Assembly: GCF_022201045.2 (NCBI RefSeq)
Contig: NC_068560.1
Coordinates: 37,969,001-38,033,000 of the forward strand
DNA length: 64,000 nt
Source: Citrus sinensis
Taxonomy: Eukaryota > Streptophyta > Magnoliopsida > Sapindales > Rutaceae
Direction: 5' to 3'
The notes below the pieces were generated by a model, which did no database searches, was not told where the DNA came from, and worked only from the letters and a program-made list of their open reading frames with translations. The position numbers and the translations under genes were made by a program. This document shows, one piece after another, positions 13,508 through 24,862 of the stretch; positions within the stretch are counted from its first letter, which is position 1; each line of letters opens with the position of its first letter.

Positions 13508-14490
13508 TAAATTGATAATGACCATCAAAGTTATCCGCTTAGAAGTGGACACATGACAAATCCAGTAATTTAGAAATCCCTCTCGACAGATTATTTACAC
13601 CTTTGGTTTATTATTATTTTATCGATTTATAAGAAGTCAGAATCTTATTTTACTTCTAATTTATTAGCATTTGGATTGTACGTTAATGATTAATCTTACC
13701 ACGTCGCTTGCAAGTTTGGACTTGTGACTCCAATTAATGGACTGGATCACAGTTACCTGATCTCTACTCCAACCCCTTAAATCTCCTCGACATCATCATC
13801 ACATGCCCGAGCCCGACACAGCAAAGCCGCCGCCCCATTCTCTTCAACCCCCAAAATCTAGACGAACCCGCGAATCTTTCGTCGTTGTTATTATTGTTAT
13901 TTTTAATTATTATTTTAAACCAAAATTATGATTACGTGGCCCGATATCTTCTTCTTGTTGATGCCATTTCTAAACCTCTCCTGTTTGAACTTGACCAAAG
14001 AAAACGTGCGATCACCAGCATTTCAACTGCTTCTTGACAGCCGTGCCAAAACCCGAACCCAACGATGTTGTCTTCATTAATTAATCTCTTAATAAAGTTA
14101 ATTAATCCACGCTTTGATATTGAAGAAAATAACTCTAGCCTCGTAACCAGCCACGTGTCCTAAAAACTGCGCCACTACAGCACATCATTCTCTCGTTTTC
14201 TCTTTCCTTTTGCTTCTTTTGTTCACACCCCTTACCGCCTTCAGTTTTTGCCGTTGGTTTCCTCAGAGAAACCAAACTAGCCGCCGTTTAATGTAACCGT
14301 GAACCGTCCGTTATTCAATCGAAATTGCTTCTTTACGGTTCCTCCGGTTATACGAAGATAACATTTTCATTTCTCTGCAATCTGTTCTCTTTTGCATGCT
14401 CTGAATTTATTTTCGAAATTTTAAAATATCCATCCACATTTGGTTAGTAAAAGAAAAAAAACAAAAATCCAGTATTTTGAATATAACTGA
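13508..14490 (+). promoter_or_regulatory. Upstream region of the phospholipase D gene
   Basis: No coding exon. Sequence becomes less AT-rich from about 13740. CACGTG/ACGTGT-type cores occur (for example GCCACGTGTCC near 14151-14161), which are candidate bZIP/ABA-response sites. No experimental support. Confidence 0.35.
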
Positions 14491-17400
14491 ATGGGGGAGG
14501 ATTCAGAAACTATCGTGTATCTTCATGGTGACCTGGACTTAAAGATTGTCGAAGCTCGCCGATTGCCAAACATGGACTTGGTCACGGCGCGTATCCGAAG
14601 ATGCTTCGCCGCATTTGACACGTGTCGTATTCCGTTCACGAACAGTAAAAAACGCGTGTCCCACCGTAAAATGATTACCAGCGATCCATACGTCACCGTT
14701 TGCCTAGGCGGAGCTACAGTCGCGCGCACGCGCGTGATATCAAACTGTCAAAATCCGATCTGGAACGAGCATTTCAAAATCCCGTTGGCTCATCCGGTTT
14801 CTCAAATCGAGTTCTACGTCAAAGACAACGACGTGTTTGGCGCCGACTTAATCGGCGTCGCAACCATTCCAGCGGCGAGGATAAAATCGGGAGAATCAAT
14901 CAGCGATTGGTTTCCGATTTTGGGCTTGTACGGTAAACCGCCGAAGTCTGAAACGGCGGTTTTTATGGAAATGAGGTTCTTGCCGTGTGAGGAAAATCCA
15001 TTATACCGTTATGGAATCGCAGCGAATCCGGACAGTTTTGGAGTTAATAACAGTTATTTTCCAGTGCGGAACGGAGGGCACGTGACGCTGTATCAGGATG
15101 CGCACGTGCCGGAGTCAATGTTACCGGAGATTGAATTGGAAAAGGGGATTCAGTATAAGCACGAGAGGTGCTGGGAAGATATCTGTCACGCGATTTTGGA
15201 GGCCCATCATTTGGTTTATATCGTCGGATGGTCAGTTTTCCATAAAGTGAAGCTTGTGAGAGAGCCGACGAAGCCGTTACCGAGTGGCGGGAATTTGAGT
15301 TTAGGGGATTTGCTCAAGTATAAATCGCAAGAAGGGGTCCGGGTTTTGTTATTAGTTTGGGATGATAAGACTTCGCATAGTAAATTTTTCATTAATACGG
15401 TACGGATTTTGTTTTTCCCCCCTCTTTTTTTTTTTAATTTTGTTTTTTTTTCTCTTTTTTTAAAACTTTTATTATTATTATTATGATTAACCTACACATT
15501 TTTTAAGAGGCAGCAAGTAGTTACAGCAAAATCCTTACTATTATTATTATTATTATTATTATTATGATCATCATCATCATCATCATCATTGCTTTTTTTT
15601 TTTTTCTCTTTATTACTTACTTTCTTACTAAAATTGGAAATTTGACCACTTACTATTGCATGAAAGATTTTTGTTGGTAATGGTGACTAGATTTTAAAGT
15701 TCTTGTCTTGCGTGTATGTTTGCATTTTAACTCAATATGCACGTGAGAATTCTTAATATGTTCTCAATCTTGACGAGTGGGGTTATGGTGCAGGCCGGAG
15801 TAATGCAAACGCATGACGAGGAAACGCGGAAGTTCTTCAAGCATTCTTCTGTTCATTGTGTGCTCTCACCTAGATATGCCAGCAGTAAGCTTAGCATTTT
15901 CAAGCAACAGGCATGCTTTATACCATGTTGGTCAATTCTTAAAAGTTATAACTATTTTACCCTTGTGCCAGCAATTTGAAATGTTAACTATATATTTGTC
16001 TAGGCAAACTGTGATTTGAATGATTTACAGTATCCGCATGGCATTTGATTCCAGGTTGTTGGAACCCTCTTCACGCATCATCAGAAATGTGTGATCGTGG
16101 ATACGCAAGCATCTGGAAACAACCGGAAGATAACTGCTTTTATAGGTGGGCTTGACCTTTGTGATGGCCGGTATGATACACCTGAACATCGACTATTTCG
16201 GGATCTTGACACTGTATTTCAGGATGATTATCATAATCCAACATTTTCCGTAAGTAGATGACTCCTTGGAATTTTGTGATATTCTGTTTTCGATTATTCT
16301 GATTCACCAAATTTAGTGGATTTGATAATTTAAGTGCTGAAGTGAAAGGTTAAATGGTCTGCTGCTGCCTGCTATTGTCATGCAAGGAATTTAGGTTCAT
16401 ATGTCTTAATGATGCTTCTTCCAGGCCGTATGCCTATTAGACGAAATATATTTCTCATTCTTTCACTTATTTGTGTAGGCAGGAACCAAGGGTCCAAGGC
16501 AACCATGGCACGACTTGCATTGCAAAATTGAAGGTCCTGCTGCATATGATGTGCTTACAAACTTTGAGCAGCGTTGGAGAAAAGCCACAAAATGGTCAGA
16601 GTTTGGACAACGCTTCAAAAGGGTAACCCGTTGGCATGATGATGCTCTAATAAAATTAGAACGCATTTCATGGATACTTAGTCCTTCCTCATCAGTTCCT
16701 AATGATCATCCTAAATTATGGGTTTCCGAGGAGGACGATCCTCAAAATTGGCATGTCCAGGTTAATCATTTGGCATTTCATAAAGAAAGTTCTATGATTC
16801 TTTTTGGAGCTGTTCAGTCTTGTAGCAATCTTTGTTGATGCTTCCTATTTGACAGGTTTTTCGTTCCATAGATTCTGGATCTGTGAAAGGATTTCCCAAA
16901 GATGTTTATCAAGCTGAACTCCAGGTTTTTATTTCTTCTAATACTAATAATTGATTTACAGTTGCTCTGCTTATTACACTGAAGTAACTGGTTGACTGAT
17001 AACATTCTTTTTGTTGTAGAATCTTGTATGTGCCAAAAATTTGGTGATAGATAAGAGCATTCAGACAGCATATATCCAGGCAATTAGATCTGCGCAACAC
17101 TTCATTTATATTGAGAACCAATATTTCTTGGGATCGTCATATGCATGGCCTGATTACAAAGACGCAGGTTGATCATCATCTTTACTGCATTTGTGTATGC
17201 ATATTTTTTTTCCTGAGTTTTCAGCATCCTAGTACATCATGCCTGTGTTTTATTACTATTATTTTTTTAAAGCACTTGATGATCATTTCTGTCAACGAAA
17301 TAAATGTTATCGTATGTTAATTTGGTAATTATATTGCTACCTGTAGATGAATCTCTCTCCTTACAGTCTTTACTATGTCTTTATAATTAGGCGCTGATAA

Positions 17401-18768
17401 TACAATCCCAATGGAGTTGGCATTGAAGATTGCAAGTAAGATTAGAGCAAAGGAGAGATTTGCTGTTTATGTTGTCATGCCAATGTGGCCTGAGGGTGCC
17501 CCTTCTTCTGCCTCTGTGCAAGAAATTCTCTATTGGCAGGTAATTTGACATATAAGACCAACGACCACAAATGAAGCAGTTAATTAGCCCAAATTAAGGT
17601 GCTGAAATTTGAAATAGAAAATGGATCTCTGAAAGTAATGAATTTACTTGAGATACTCATATGGACATTTTTTGGTTAAATATTGTTAATATAAGCTACT
17701 ACATCAGAAATGATTATTTACTTGTTATTGAAATAGTTTGATAGTCCACCCAATAGTGGCATTTGCCACCGAGAAATCTTAGTAAATTTGTTGCCCTGGA
17801 TATGTTTGAATCCGTGCTACTAATATGCAATAATACTGTCTGATGCTTGAATTTTGGCTTTTGCAGGGACAAACAAGGCAAATGATGTATGAAATCATAG
17901 CACAGGAGTTGAACTCAATGCAAATGGAGAACTCACATCCACAGGACTATCTAAACTTCTACTGTCTTGGTAACAGGGAAGAAGTTCCCCAAGGAGAGCC
18001 TGGTTTGAATAATCAAACTTCCAATGGAGAATTGGTAACCATACAAATTTTATTTTCTTATAATTCAATAAAAATCATGGATGATGATCAGACTCTAAAG
18101 AAATACTTTATCATGACTTATCATAGTCTTCAATATTGATGGATACATAAACTTTTGACATAAGCTCTTCATGATCTATTTTCCAGATTTCAGCTTCCCA
18201 GAAATTTCAAAGGTTTATGATATATGTACATGCCAAGGGAATGGTAGTAGATGATGAGTATGTAATTCTGGGATCTGCCAATATAAATCAACGATCTTTG
18301 GCTGGTGGCAGAGATACGGAGATAGCCATGGGAGCATATCAACCCCATCACACATGGGGTAAGAAGAAGGAACATCCGCACGGTCAGGTTGGAAGCTCCT
18401 TCTCTCCTTATCAGGTGACATATTATGCATTGTTATATTTCTGGAGAAAATCTAATTGATTGATCCATCTGCAGGTTTACGGATACAGAATGTCACTGTG
18501 GGCCGAACACATGGGGATGCTCGATGATTGCTTCAGGGAGCCTGAAAGTTTGGAATGTGTAAAATTTGTGAACACGATTGCAGAAGATAATTGGAAGAAG
18601 TTCACAGCAGATGCTTTTACACCATTGCAGGGGCATATTCTCAAATACCCTGTTGAGGTAAAGAGTAACGGCAAAGAAAGCCCCTTGCCCGGCCATGAAA
18701 CGTTTCCAGATGTTGGCGGTAAAGTGCAAGGAGCTCGATCAAATCTGCCTGATGCACTAACTACATAA
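14491..18768 (+). CDS. PLDdelta: Phospholipase D delta-type (843 aa, 10 exons)
   Basis: Hydrolyses membrane phosphatidylcholine and phosphatidylethanolamine to phosphatidic acid. Plant PLD-delta proteins act at the plasma membrane in stress signalling. Exons: 14491-15399, 15794-15910, 16055-16249, 16479-16760, 16856-16924, 17020-17167, 17391-17539, 17867-18034, 18187-18387, 18475-18768 (2532 nt, frame continuous). An N-terminal C2 domain spans about residues 8-165. Two HxKxxxxD catalytic motifs are present: HQKCVIVD near 351-358 and HAKGMVVD near 694-701. [10 protein letters not shown] and GSANINQRS are intact. Length fits the family (Arabidopsis PLD-delta is about 868 aa). Intron 2 uses a GC donor (15911). 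In the second motif a Gly replaces the usual Met after Lys. The delta assignment is by resemblance of the C2 and spacer regions; a close paralogue class is possible. Confidence 0.93.
15539..15591. repeat. Compound microsatellite (TTA)n-(CAT)n in PLD intron 1
   Basis: About nine ATT units followed by about eight CAT units, inside the intron between exons 1 and 2. Likely length-polymorphic. Confidence 0.85.
15911..15916 (+). other. Non-canonical GC donor of PLD intron 2
   Basis: Exon 2 ends in codons for Lys-Gln-Gln and is followed by GCATGC rather than GT. The next exon begins at 16055 with Val-Val-Gly-Thr, exactly continuing the conserved KQQVVGT of the family. No nearby GT keeps the frame. 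The intron ends TTCCAG. Confidence 0.8.
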
Positions 18769-19232
18769 ATCTCTAATTTATCATTGTTTATAATTTTACA
18801 TGAATATATAATTCAATTCCCCTCGGTTCAATCTCATTGAAACATTGCGCGAGGTTGTCACTTATTAACAGTTGCAAAGAAACAAGGTACATGTTGCGTT
18901 GCTGAGGATAGCTATTGCATCATTTAATTCTTTAAAGTCCGTGAAAGTTGAAGATTTTAGGATTTAAAAGCTTGCAAATTAATGTGAGTGGGTATAGAGT
19001 AACTATTCTCATTACTAAAAGAAAGTCTAATGGGGCACCGATGTCTAAATTAGTTACATCACAAATCTGCATTTGAAATAAATGGAAAATACAGAGGTTT
19101 ATTGGCTTGGTTGAAGTGTCTCACCACATAACATTCTCTCTCACCAAATGAAAATATGTATGATACTCATAAAATGCAAAAAGAAGAGAACGATAACCAA
19201 TGAGATGAGGCAAACAAAGTCTGAATGTGAAC
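18769..19232. other. Convergent 3' flanks of PLD and plastocyanin genes
   Basis: The two genes point toward each other here. The 464 bp probably hold both 3' UTRs. No further gene seen. Confidence 0.5.
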
Positions 19233-19739
19233 TTAATTAACAGTCACTTGTCCAACCATGCCAGCTCCTTGGTGAGGGGAACAGTAGAAAGAGTAAGTGC
19301 CTTTTTCAGTCAGAGTAACAGCATAAGTCTCTCCAGGACCATTGAGAAGGTCTTCTGTAGACATGGAGATTTTTGAAACATCAACACCACTCGGAATCTC
19401 ATCTTCATCGAAAACAACGTTGTGTGGGAACCCAGCATTGTTCTTGAACACAATCTTTTCACCGGAGCTGACAGAGAAAGAGCTTGGAACAAAAGCCAAG
19501 GACCCATCATCACCACCAAGCAAAACCTCAATGGCCATGGCATTGCTAGCAAGCATTGCGCTGGCAGCTGTGGCCGCAACGGCCACTCCAACATCTTTGA
19601 GTGTGGCCTTGATGCTGAGCTTTGGGACAGCAGAGGCTGAGGCCTTCATGGTGGAACCAACAACTCTGGCTGGTGTTGCACCGGCTTTAAGGCCGGTGAA
19701 AGTTGGGACGGTGACAGCTGCAGAGGTGACAGTAGCCAT
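19233..19739 (-). CDS. PETE: Plastocyanin, chloroplast precursor (168 aa, no intron)
   Basis: Blue copper protein of the thylakoid lumen that carries electrons from cytochrome b6f to photosystem I. Residues 1-69 form a bipartite transit peptide: an Ala/Thr/Val-rich stroma-targeting part starting [16 protein letters not shown], then a hydrophobic lumen-targeting part ending [11 protein letters not shown]. The mature protein begins [10 protein letters not shown] at residue 70 and is exactly 99 residues, the standard length. All four copper ligands are present in mature numbering: His37 (FPHNV), Cys84, His87 (YCSPH) and Met92 (GAGM). An in-frame ATG 19 codons upstream exists, but the chosen start gives the normal precursor length and N-terminus. 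Intronless, as in other plants. Confidence 0.97.
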   Translation of the reverse strand: MATVTSAAVTVPTFTGLKAGATPARVVGSTMKASASAVPKLSIKATLKDVGVAVAATAASAMLASNAMAIEVLLGGDDGSLAFVPSSFSVSSGEKIVFKNNAGFPHNVVFDEDEIPSGVDVSKISMSTEDLLNGPGETYAVTLTEKGTYSFYCSPHQGAGMVGQVTVN

Positions 19740-19854
19740 TGTAACTGTAAATGGGGTTCTGCTGTTTTTTCTTTTTGAGTTATTGGAAATCAACACTCGA
19801 GGAGAAGGGAGGTTGGTTTTTAATAATAAGTGACAAGATTCTCAAGTTCATTTT

Positions 19855-20110
19855 GTGTGGCCTATATTTGAGGATAACCATGTGTAGATAAAATGGACGA
19901 CAAGTAAGATTGGCAGAGAAATCGTTTATCTACTGAGAAATGCTCTGATTGGCCAGGTAAGATGCTATCTGGTGACGTGTCACATGCTTGCTGATGTGAG
20001 GTGGAGAATGCGGGAGATTGGAAATTACGAAAGTTAGAGGAAAAGGATAAAGTTTTGCATGGTGATGCTACCCTATAATTGGACATCTCACCTTTATCTT
20101 GCAATCACGA
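19855..20110 (-). promoter_or_regulatory. Plastocyanin promoter
   Basis: On the minus strand, a TATA-like CAAATATAGG lies at 19861-19870, about 120 bp before the start codon. Further upstream are GATAAA (I-box like, 19925-19930), a CCAAT box (about 19950-19955) and a 12-bp near-palindrome GTGACGTGTCAC at 19972-19983 with an ACGT core. A second GATAA-type motif lies near 20093. This order is typical of light-regulated photosynthesis promoters. Binding is inferred. Confidence 0.6.
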
Positions 20111-22507
20111 AATAATTCTTACAGATGGATGAATCATGCAAGCGAGTTCGGTGGTTTCAAGCAGCATTCGGCTATGATATTTTCCCTAGTATTGCGATAA
20201 AATAAAAAAATAAAATTGTCTCCATCCAATCACCCTATGTGGTATAATATCTGATACCTTATGTGGAATAAATTGAGCTCATGCCGCAGATATTTTTAAA
20301 GGTCGGCCTGCAGATATGACGAGTGGATCAGGCCCGCCGCAAAATTACTTCGCTGGAAACTACCTAACGCAAAATTTGTGATTTGAAACCATTTCAATAA
20401 AATATCAAAATCTTTGCCTCGCAAGGACTCACACCCCATAATGTGCTCTCATAATGTGCTCTATCACAATATGTTATGACTTATTCCTCTTCTCGTAATC
20501 GAATAAGAAGAGTATATATCTTGCTTTCAAATGTGAATATAGCACGTATATTTTCTGAATATTTGGAGGAGAAAGTTATTCCCAACAGATTAATGATTGT
20601 AGATATATGTAGACCTTTGATTGTAAAAAAGGGAGGGGGGAGGGGGGGAAATCAAAATCTATTCAGCCTTGCTTTCAAACTATTATGTCGTGTTCCCGTG
20701 AGTGGTCATGAATCCAGATTCTATACAAATTAAATAAACATCTAGGACTATCAAACATTGCAATGATACCTAATGGTATAATCCTTAACTAATATAAAGG
20801 GTGGATGCTCAGAGTGTATCATAGACTCTGCAGTGAAGTATGAACATCGGGGATGAGGTGATGATGTTCAATGGACAAATTATTAACGGAAGGATACTAC
20901 AATCTCACATTGCTAACATAAAGCGGTATATATGCCAGAAAGTTTGTTCTATCTCAAAAAAATATCAGTCGCACCACAATTCACTAAATTCGCTAGACTC
21001 CCCCATCCATAAACCGGAAATAAATTTTTAGCTATAATGTCCTGGAAATCCAACAGAACTTTGTGGTTAACGAGTCGTTTTCCTTCTTTTGCCCAGTGGC
21101 TCGCCAATCCAGCTTTGATGTGAGTGCATAAATTAAAAGTTCATTCATGATGGGATAATAGAGAAAGCCTCAAAATTAAAGAAGTCTATCAATCATTATG
21201 ATGTTCCAATCGTAATCTCAGTCTCCCATCCTTAAAACAAAACAGGAGTTCTAAGAAAAAGAAAGCCAACAGTTCTGAGACATTTGAAAACAAAGGCAAT
21301 AGCCGATAAGCTACCAACTATGGGATGCTGCATCACAACCACATAAACATCACTGCTATAAATCATATAAATCTATGTAATTATTTAGCAGCTCATATGT
21401 TGCTCTTCACTAATTCGTTTGTACTACCGAAAGCAACTAATAGAAAACTCATACAGTTCCTCAATGTGAAGGTACTTTTACTTCTATTCACTAAGTTGTG
21501 GACATTTCTTATAGAGCTGGAAAAAAAGAGGATAACAGAGACCACGCAAATATCTTCTATCCACTAAATTCCATTAAAGGCATAATTTTTTGGGATATGC
21601 AATATCAAACCCATGGAAGTGTGTTCCAAGGATTGAATATATTCACAGGGATTTTTTAAAGTAATTTTCCCACCTGCCAAGCTACAACTTCTTAGAGGTT
21701 CTGGCAAATTATTAATCAAAATCTAAATGGTAAACAAGTAAACTGATACTACTGAATATTGATTTGCTTACATGTCGATACACAAAAGTCACTTGGACAA
21801 AGAGTTTCGATAAAGAGCATTTTAGGTATCCGACGTAACCTCACAGATAAACATCATACCAGATTCCGGAAGCAAGGTTATTAGATGAAATAAGAAGGTG
21901 GAAACATCAAATATTGGAACCTCCTTCACACAGAGAACTCTTTAGCCAACTTTACTAACATCCAAAAGGGAAATTGTGCTACCAACAGAGCCACAAGGTA
22001 AGAATCATCCATGCTAAATATCAATTATTATTTCTAGAGAAATCTTAGTCTTAAATAAAAGCATTGTTGATCCAATTTTTCAACTTTTAACTAAAAGTCA
22101 GCCCTATTTTGACATAAGTGATACCCTAAATCAAGAAGTGGCAAATTTGCACCAAGACAGGTCAGGATACACCAGAAGTTGAAGAGCTCAAAACTCACAC
22201 AAGTATAGTTACTATCAAAATTCCATCTAAAATATCTTACAGAATGCCCTAGCCAAATTATGTCGAAAACACAACAAACAGAAATCTACCACGATCACTA
22301 AGCAAACTATCGAAAATTAACCAAACACAGTCTCTATGCTAGTAAGATTTTTATTATATTATATAATGTACCATTCAGTAAAATGAATCCAATAATTTAT
22401 TACTTACACAATGCCAGCTAAAATAAATTTATGTACAAACATGATCCATATAAACTACTGGTATAAAAAAGAGAATGTACAGTATACAAAGCAATGACTT
22501 GACCTCC
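20111..22507. other. Intergenic, 2.4 kb, no gene recognised
   Basis: Composition is less AT-rich than other gaps (especially 20800-22300), and a G-run lies near 20632-20649. Frames are short and resemble nothing I know. The right part probably holds the 3' UTR of the DNL gene. It could hide an unspliced non-coding transcript. Confidence 0.45.
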
Positions 22508-23428
22508 TTAGATTCGAAAAACATTGTTACCGTCATCGTCGTCATCATCCATATCGAATAACTTGAAGCCAACATCCCACTTAGCATCCCTATAATTGAA
22601 ACTCGGATTCACATAACACTTCATCTCATGGAACAGGTTCAAATTATCCACGAGCTTGTGAAACACATTGCATCCACAGCACTGCAGTAAAATCATCAAT
22701 AGTCAATAATCAATAATCAATTCTCAACAACACAAAGAACAAACCCTGGAGATTAAGGCTATTATCAATTACCTGAACGAATACGGTGCCATCGGTGTAG
22801 GCATGGGGATTGATAGCGCGAGTGGTTCTCTGTCCACAAACATTGCATGTAAAGGCAACGCGCATCCGCCTACGTGGTGATTTCGTGAAGAGAGACCATG
22901 GGAAGGTGGAAACCTTCTCCGTACTTGATCCCTCCTCAGCTCCAGCTGGCACGGATGGACCTTCCATACCCGAACCCGTCGTCCATCCTCTCACCGATGC
23001 CGCGCTCAAAACCAACCCCATCGCTTCATCCTAATTTTATTAATTACCCAGAGGAAAAAAAAACATAAATTGAAGATATCAATCAATTAATTAGATGTTA
23101 AGATTTTTCTAAATTTTTCTACTTATAAAAAGTTATAATTTTACCTTTGAGAGCGTTTGGTTGCCAAAGAGAGGAACGATGCTGGTCTCCTTGGAGTTCG
23201 ATTGGAGATCGGAGTCGTTGCCGTTCTCTGAGACAATGAAAATTAATTAGACAAAAACAAAAATAAAAATAATGAAGAACAAAATAAAATTGGATAAGTG
23301 ATATTACTTTTGGAGGGGGCAGGGAATCGGACGAGTCTAGCTGGCGAATTTTTGGATTTGATGGAGAAGATGGTGAGAGGAGAAGACGATGGCGAAACAA
23401 TCGTTGCCGAGGAGCTTAGAGTTTCCAT
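22508..23428 (-). CDS. DNL-type (Zim17/HEP) zinc-ribbon protein, plastid-targeted (211 aa, 4 exons)
   Basis: Zim17/HEP proteins are escorts that keep organellar Hsp70 soluble. Exons in transcript order on the minus strand: 23428-23308, 23227-23145, 23030-22773, 22681-22508 (636 nt, frame continuous, GT-AG). The N-terminus METLSSSATIVSPSSSPLT is Ser/Thr-rich and fits a plastid transit peptide. The zf-DNL domain follows. Its first zinc pair is CNVC (residues about 130-133), with the family-typical INPHAYTDGTVFVQ. Its second pair is CCGC (155-158), directly after the last intron, then NVFHKLVDNLNLF. The C-terminal tail is acidic (FDMDDDDDDG). Length matches the Arabidopsis At5g27280-type protein. 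Plastid rather than mitochondrial targeting is inferred. Confidence 0.92.
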
Positions 23429-23685
23429 GGCTGTTCACTCTTCACAGAGACGTGATATGTGCGTTTTTGCTTCGATATTTCTGCTTTGCTTTGGTTCGAC
23501 TTCAACTCATTTCAACATAAATTCTGTTGAGGTGTCCCAAAGACTTCTCGCGGATTGTATGATGGCCCATTGAATGATCTGGGCTTCGATATACGCAGAT
23601 CAGTACTGGGCTCACGAAACCACAACTTTTTTAGCTATACGTTTTTTTTTCTTTTTTTTCAAATAATAATAATAATAAGAACAAC
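23429..23685. other. Upstream flank of the DNL gene
   Basis: 5' flank of the minus-strand DNL gene. No other gene seen. AAT repeats occur near 23661-23678. Confidence 0.4.
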
Positions 23686-23887
23686 GAGTAATGATACAGC
23701 CACAAACTTTTGTATAAATTTATTTTGTACAAACTGATGTGGCATGATAAGATTGGTTGAATTAAATATCACTTGGCCCACATAATTTATTTTTATTAAT
23801 TTATATTTTCATTCAACCAATAAATTAATGCCACGTCAATTTGTACAAAATAAATTTGTACAAAAATTTGTGGCTATATCATTACTC
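23686..23887. mobile_element. Mutator-like MITE, family A copy 2 (202 bp)
   Basis: Same termini as copy 1 (GAGTAATGATACAGCCACAA and its inverse) and same interior (GGTTGAATTAAATATCACTTGG). A 10-bp target duplication TAAGAACAAC is exact at 23676-23685 and 23888-23897. No coding capacity. Confidence 0.88.
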
Positions 23888-24790
23888 TAAGAACAACTAG
23901 TGTACGCCGAATATTGGGGAAGTGCTTTTAGCATCACTCAAAGTCTGGGAGCTGGCTGGCAGATACAAGCTAACGCTACAATGTTGCAAATTCTGGAAGG
24001 ATTTTTCTCCTTTTAGATTTCTGACGCAGCAGGGAAGCAAAGTGAAGATAACACACGACTACCCAGGAAAAAAATTTATGAAATTGATTAACAGTTTTAT
24101 AAACTAGGGTTTTCCCCTTTTTATACGATAAACCTGACAAGTATGAAAATATTAAAAAGAGTAAAATTAAAATATTAAAATAAAATAAAATTATAATGAC
24201 CGAAATAATGGGGGGGGGAAAGCACTCAATTATGACATCTAGATAAAAATATAACAATGTAGAAAGAAATTTAAAATTGGGTAAAACTCTTCAACTTGTG
24301 ATTCAGGCCTAAAGAAGGAATTTCAAGATGATTTATGAACAAAAATCTTTTTTAATAAAGACATATCAAACAAGTAAATCGCTCATTGATAGACACTTGT
24401 ACAGTTTTGTCTAAAGATCAAAAGTTGGTGTGTGTATCTTTATGTGTCATGGGACTTTTTTTTAATTTTTTTGAAATTTCTAAATTGGCTGCAGCTGTAG
24501 ATTTATAAGTTTGGACTATTTGACCTATGCGTAATAGTTGTAAAATGACTATTAATTCTTAAAAAAAAAATTGCATGCCAACACAGAATTTGAATTCTTA
24601 TGAGGTTTTGGACAGACAATTATCAATAGAAAAATATTGCCTAAAATTCTTACAGCTTGTTATTAATTTTGCAGACTGCAGAGTAGAACTTACACCATCG
24701 GGCATACAACAAAGTCGAAAAACCATTGGCAAAAGACTGCCCCACAATGCAGTATCATAACCATCCTTTGAAAAGGCCAATAAAAAAGGT
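23888..24790. other. Intergenic, no gene recognised
   Basis: AT-rich, with a short G-run near 24210. No exon structure or family match in either strand. Confidence 0.5.
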
Positions 24791-24862
24791 CGCCGTTGCC
24801 GGGGATCGAACCCGGGTCACCCGCGTGACAGGCGGGAATACTCACCACTATACTACAACGAC
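24791..24862 (-). tRNA. tRNA-Asp (GUC)
   Basis: 72-nt cloverleaf on the minus strand without CCA or intron. The acceptor stem pairs GTCGTTG with CAACGGC (one G-T pair). The anticodon arm is CCCGC-CTGTCAC-GCGGG with anticodon GTC (24827-24829). The T arm is CCGGG-TTCGATC-CCCGG. The A box (TAGTATAGTGGTGAGTA) and B box (GGTTCGATCCC) for RNA polymerase III are intact. Nuclear type. Confidence 0.97.

Noticed and set aside
14700-14936. 78-codon frame inside PLD exon 1
   Set aside because: A second-frame shadow of the C2 domain coding sequence.
19342-19833. 163-codon plus-strand open frame opposite plastocyanin
   Set aside because: It is the antisense shadow of the plastocyanin gene. Its composition (Ala/Thr/Val rich) follows from the transit peptide codons, and it has no independent motif.
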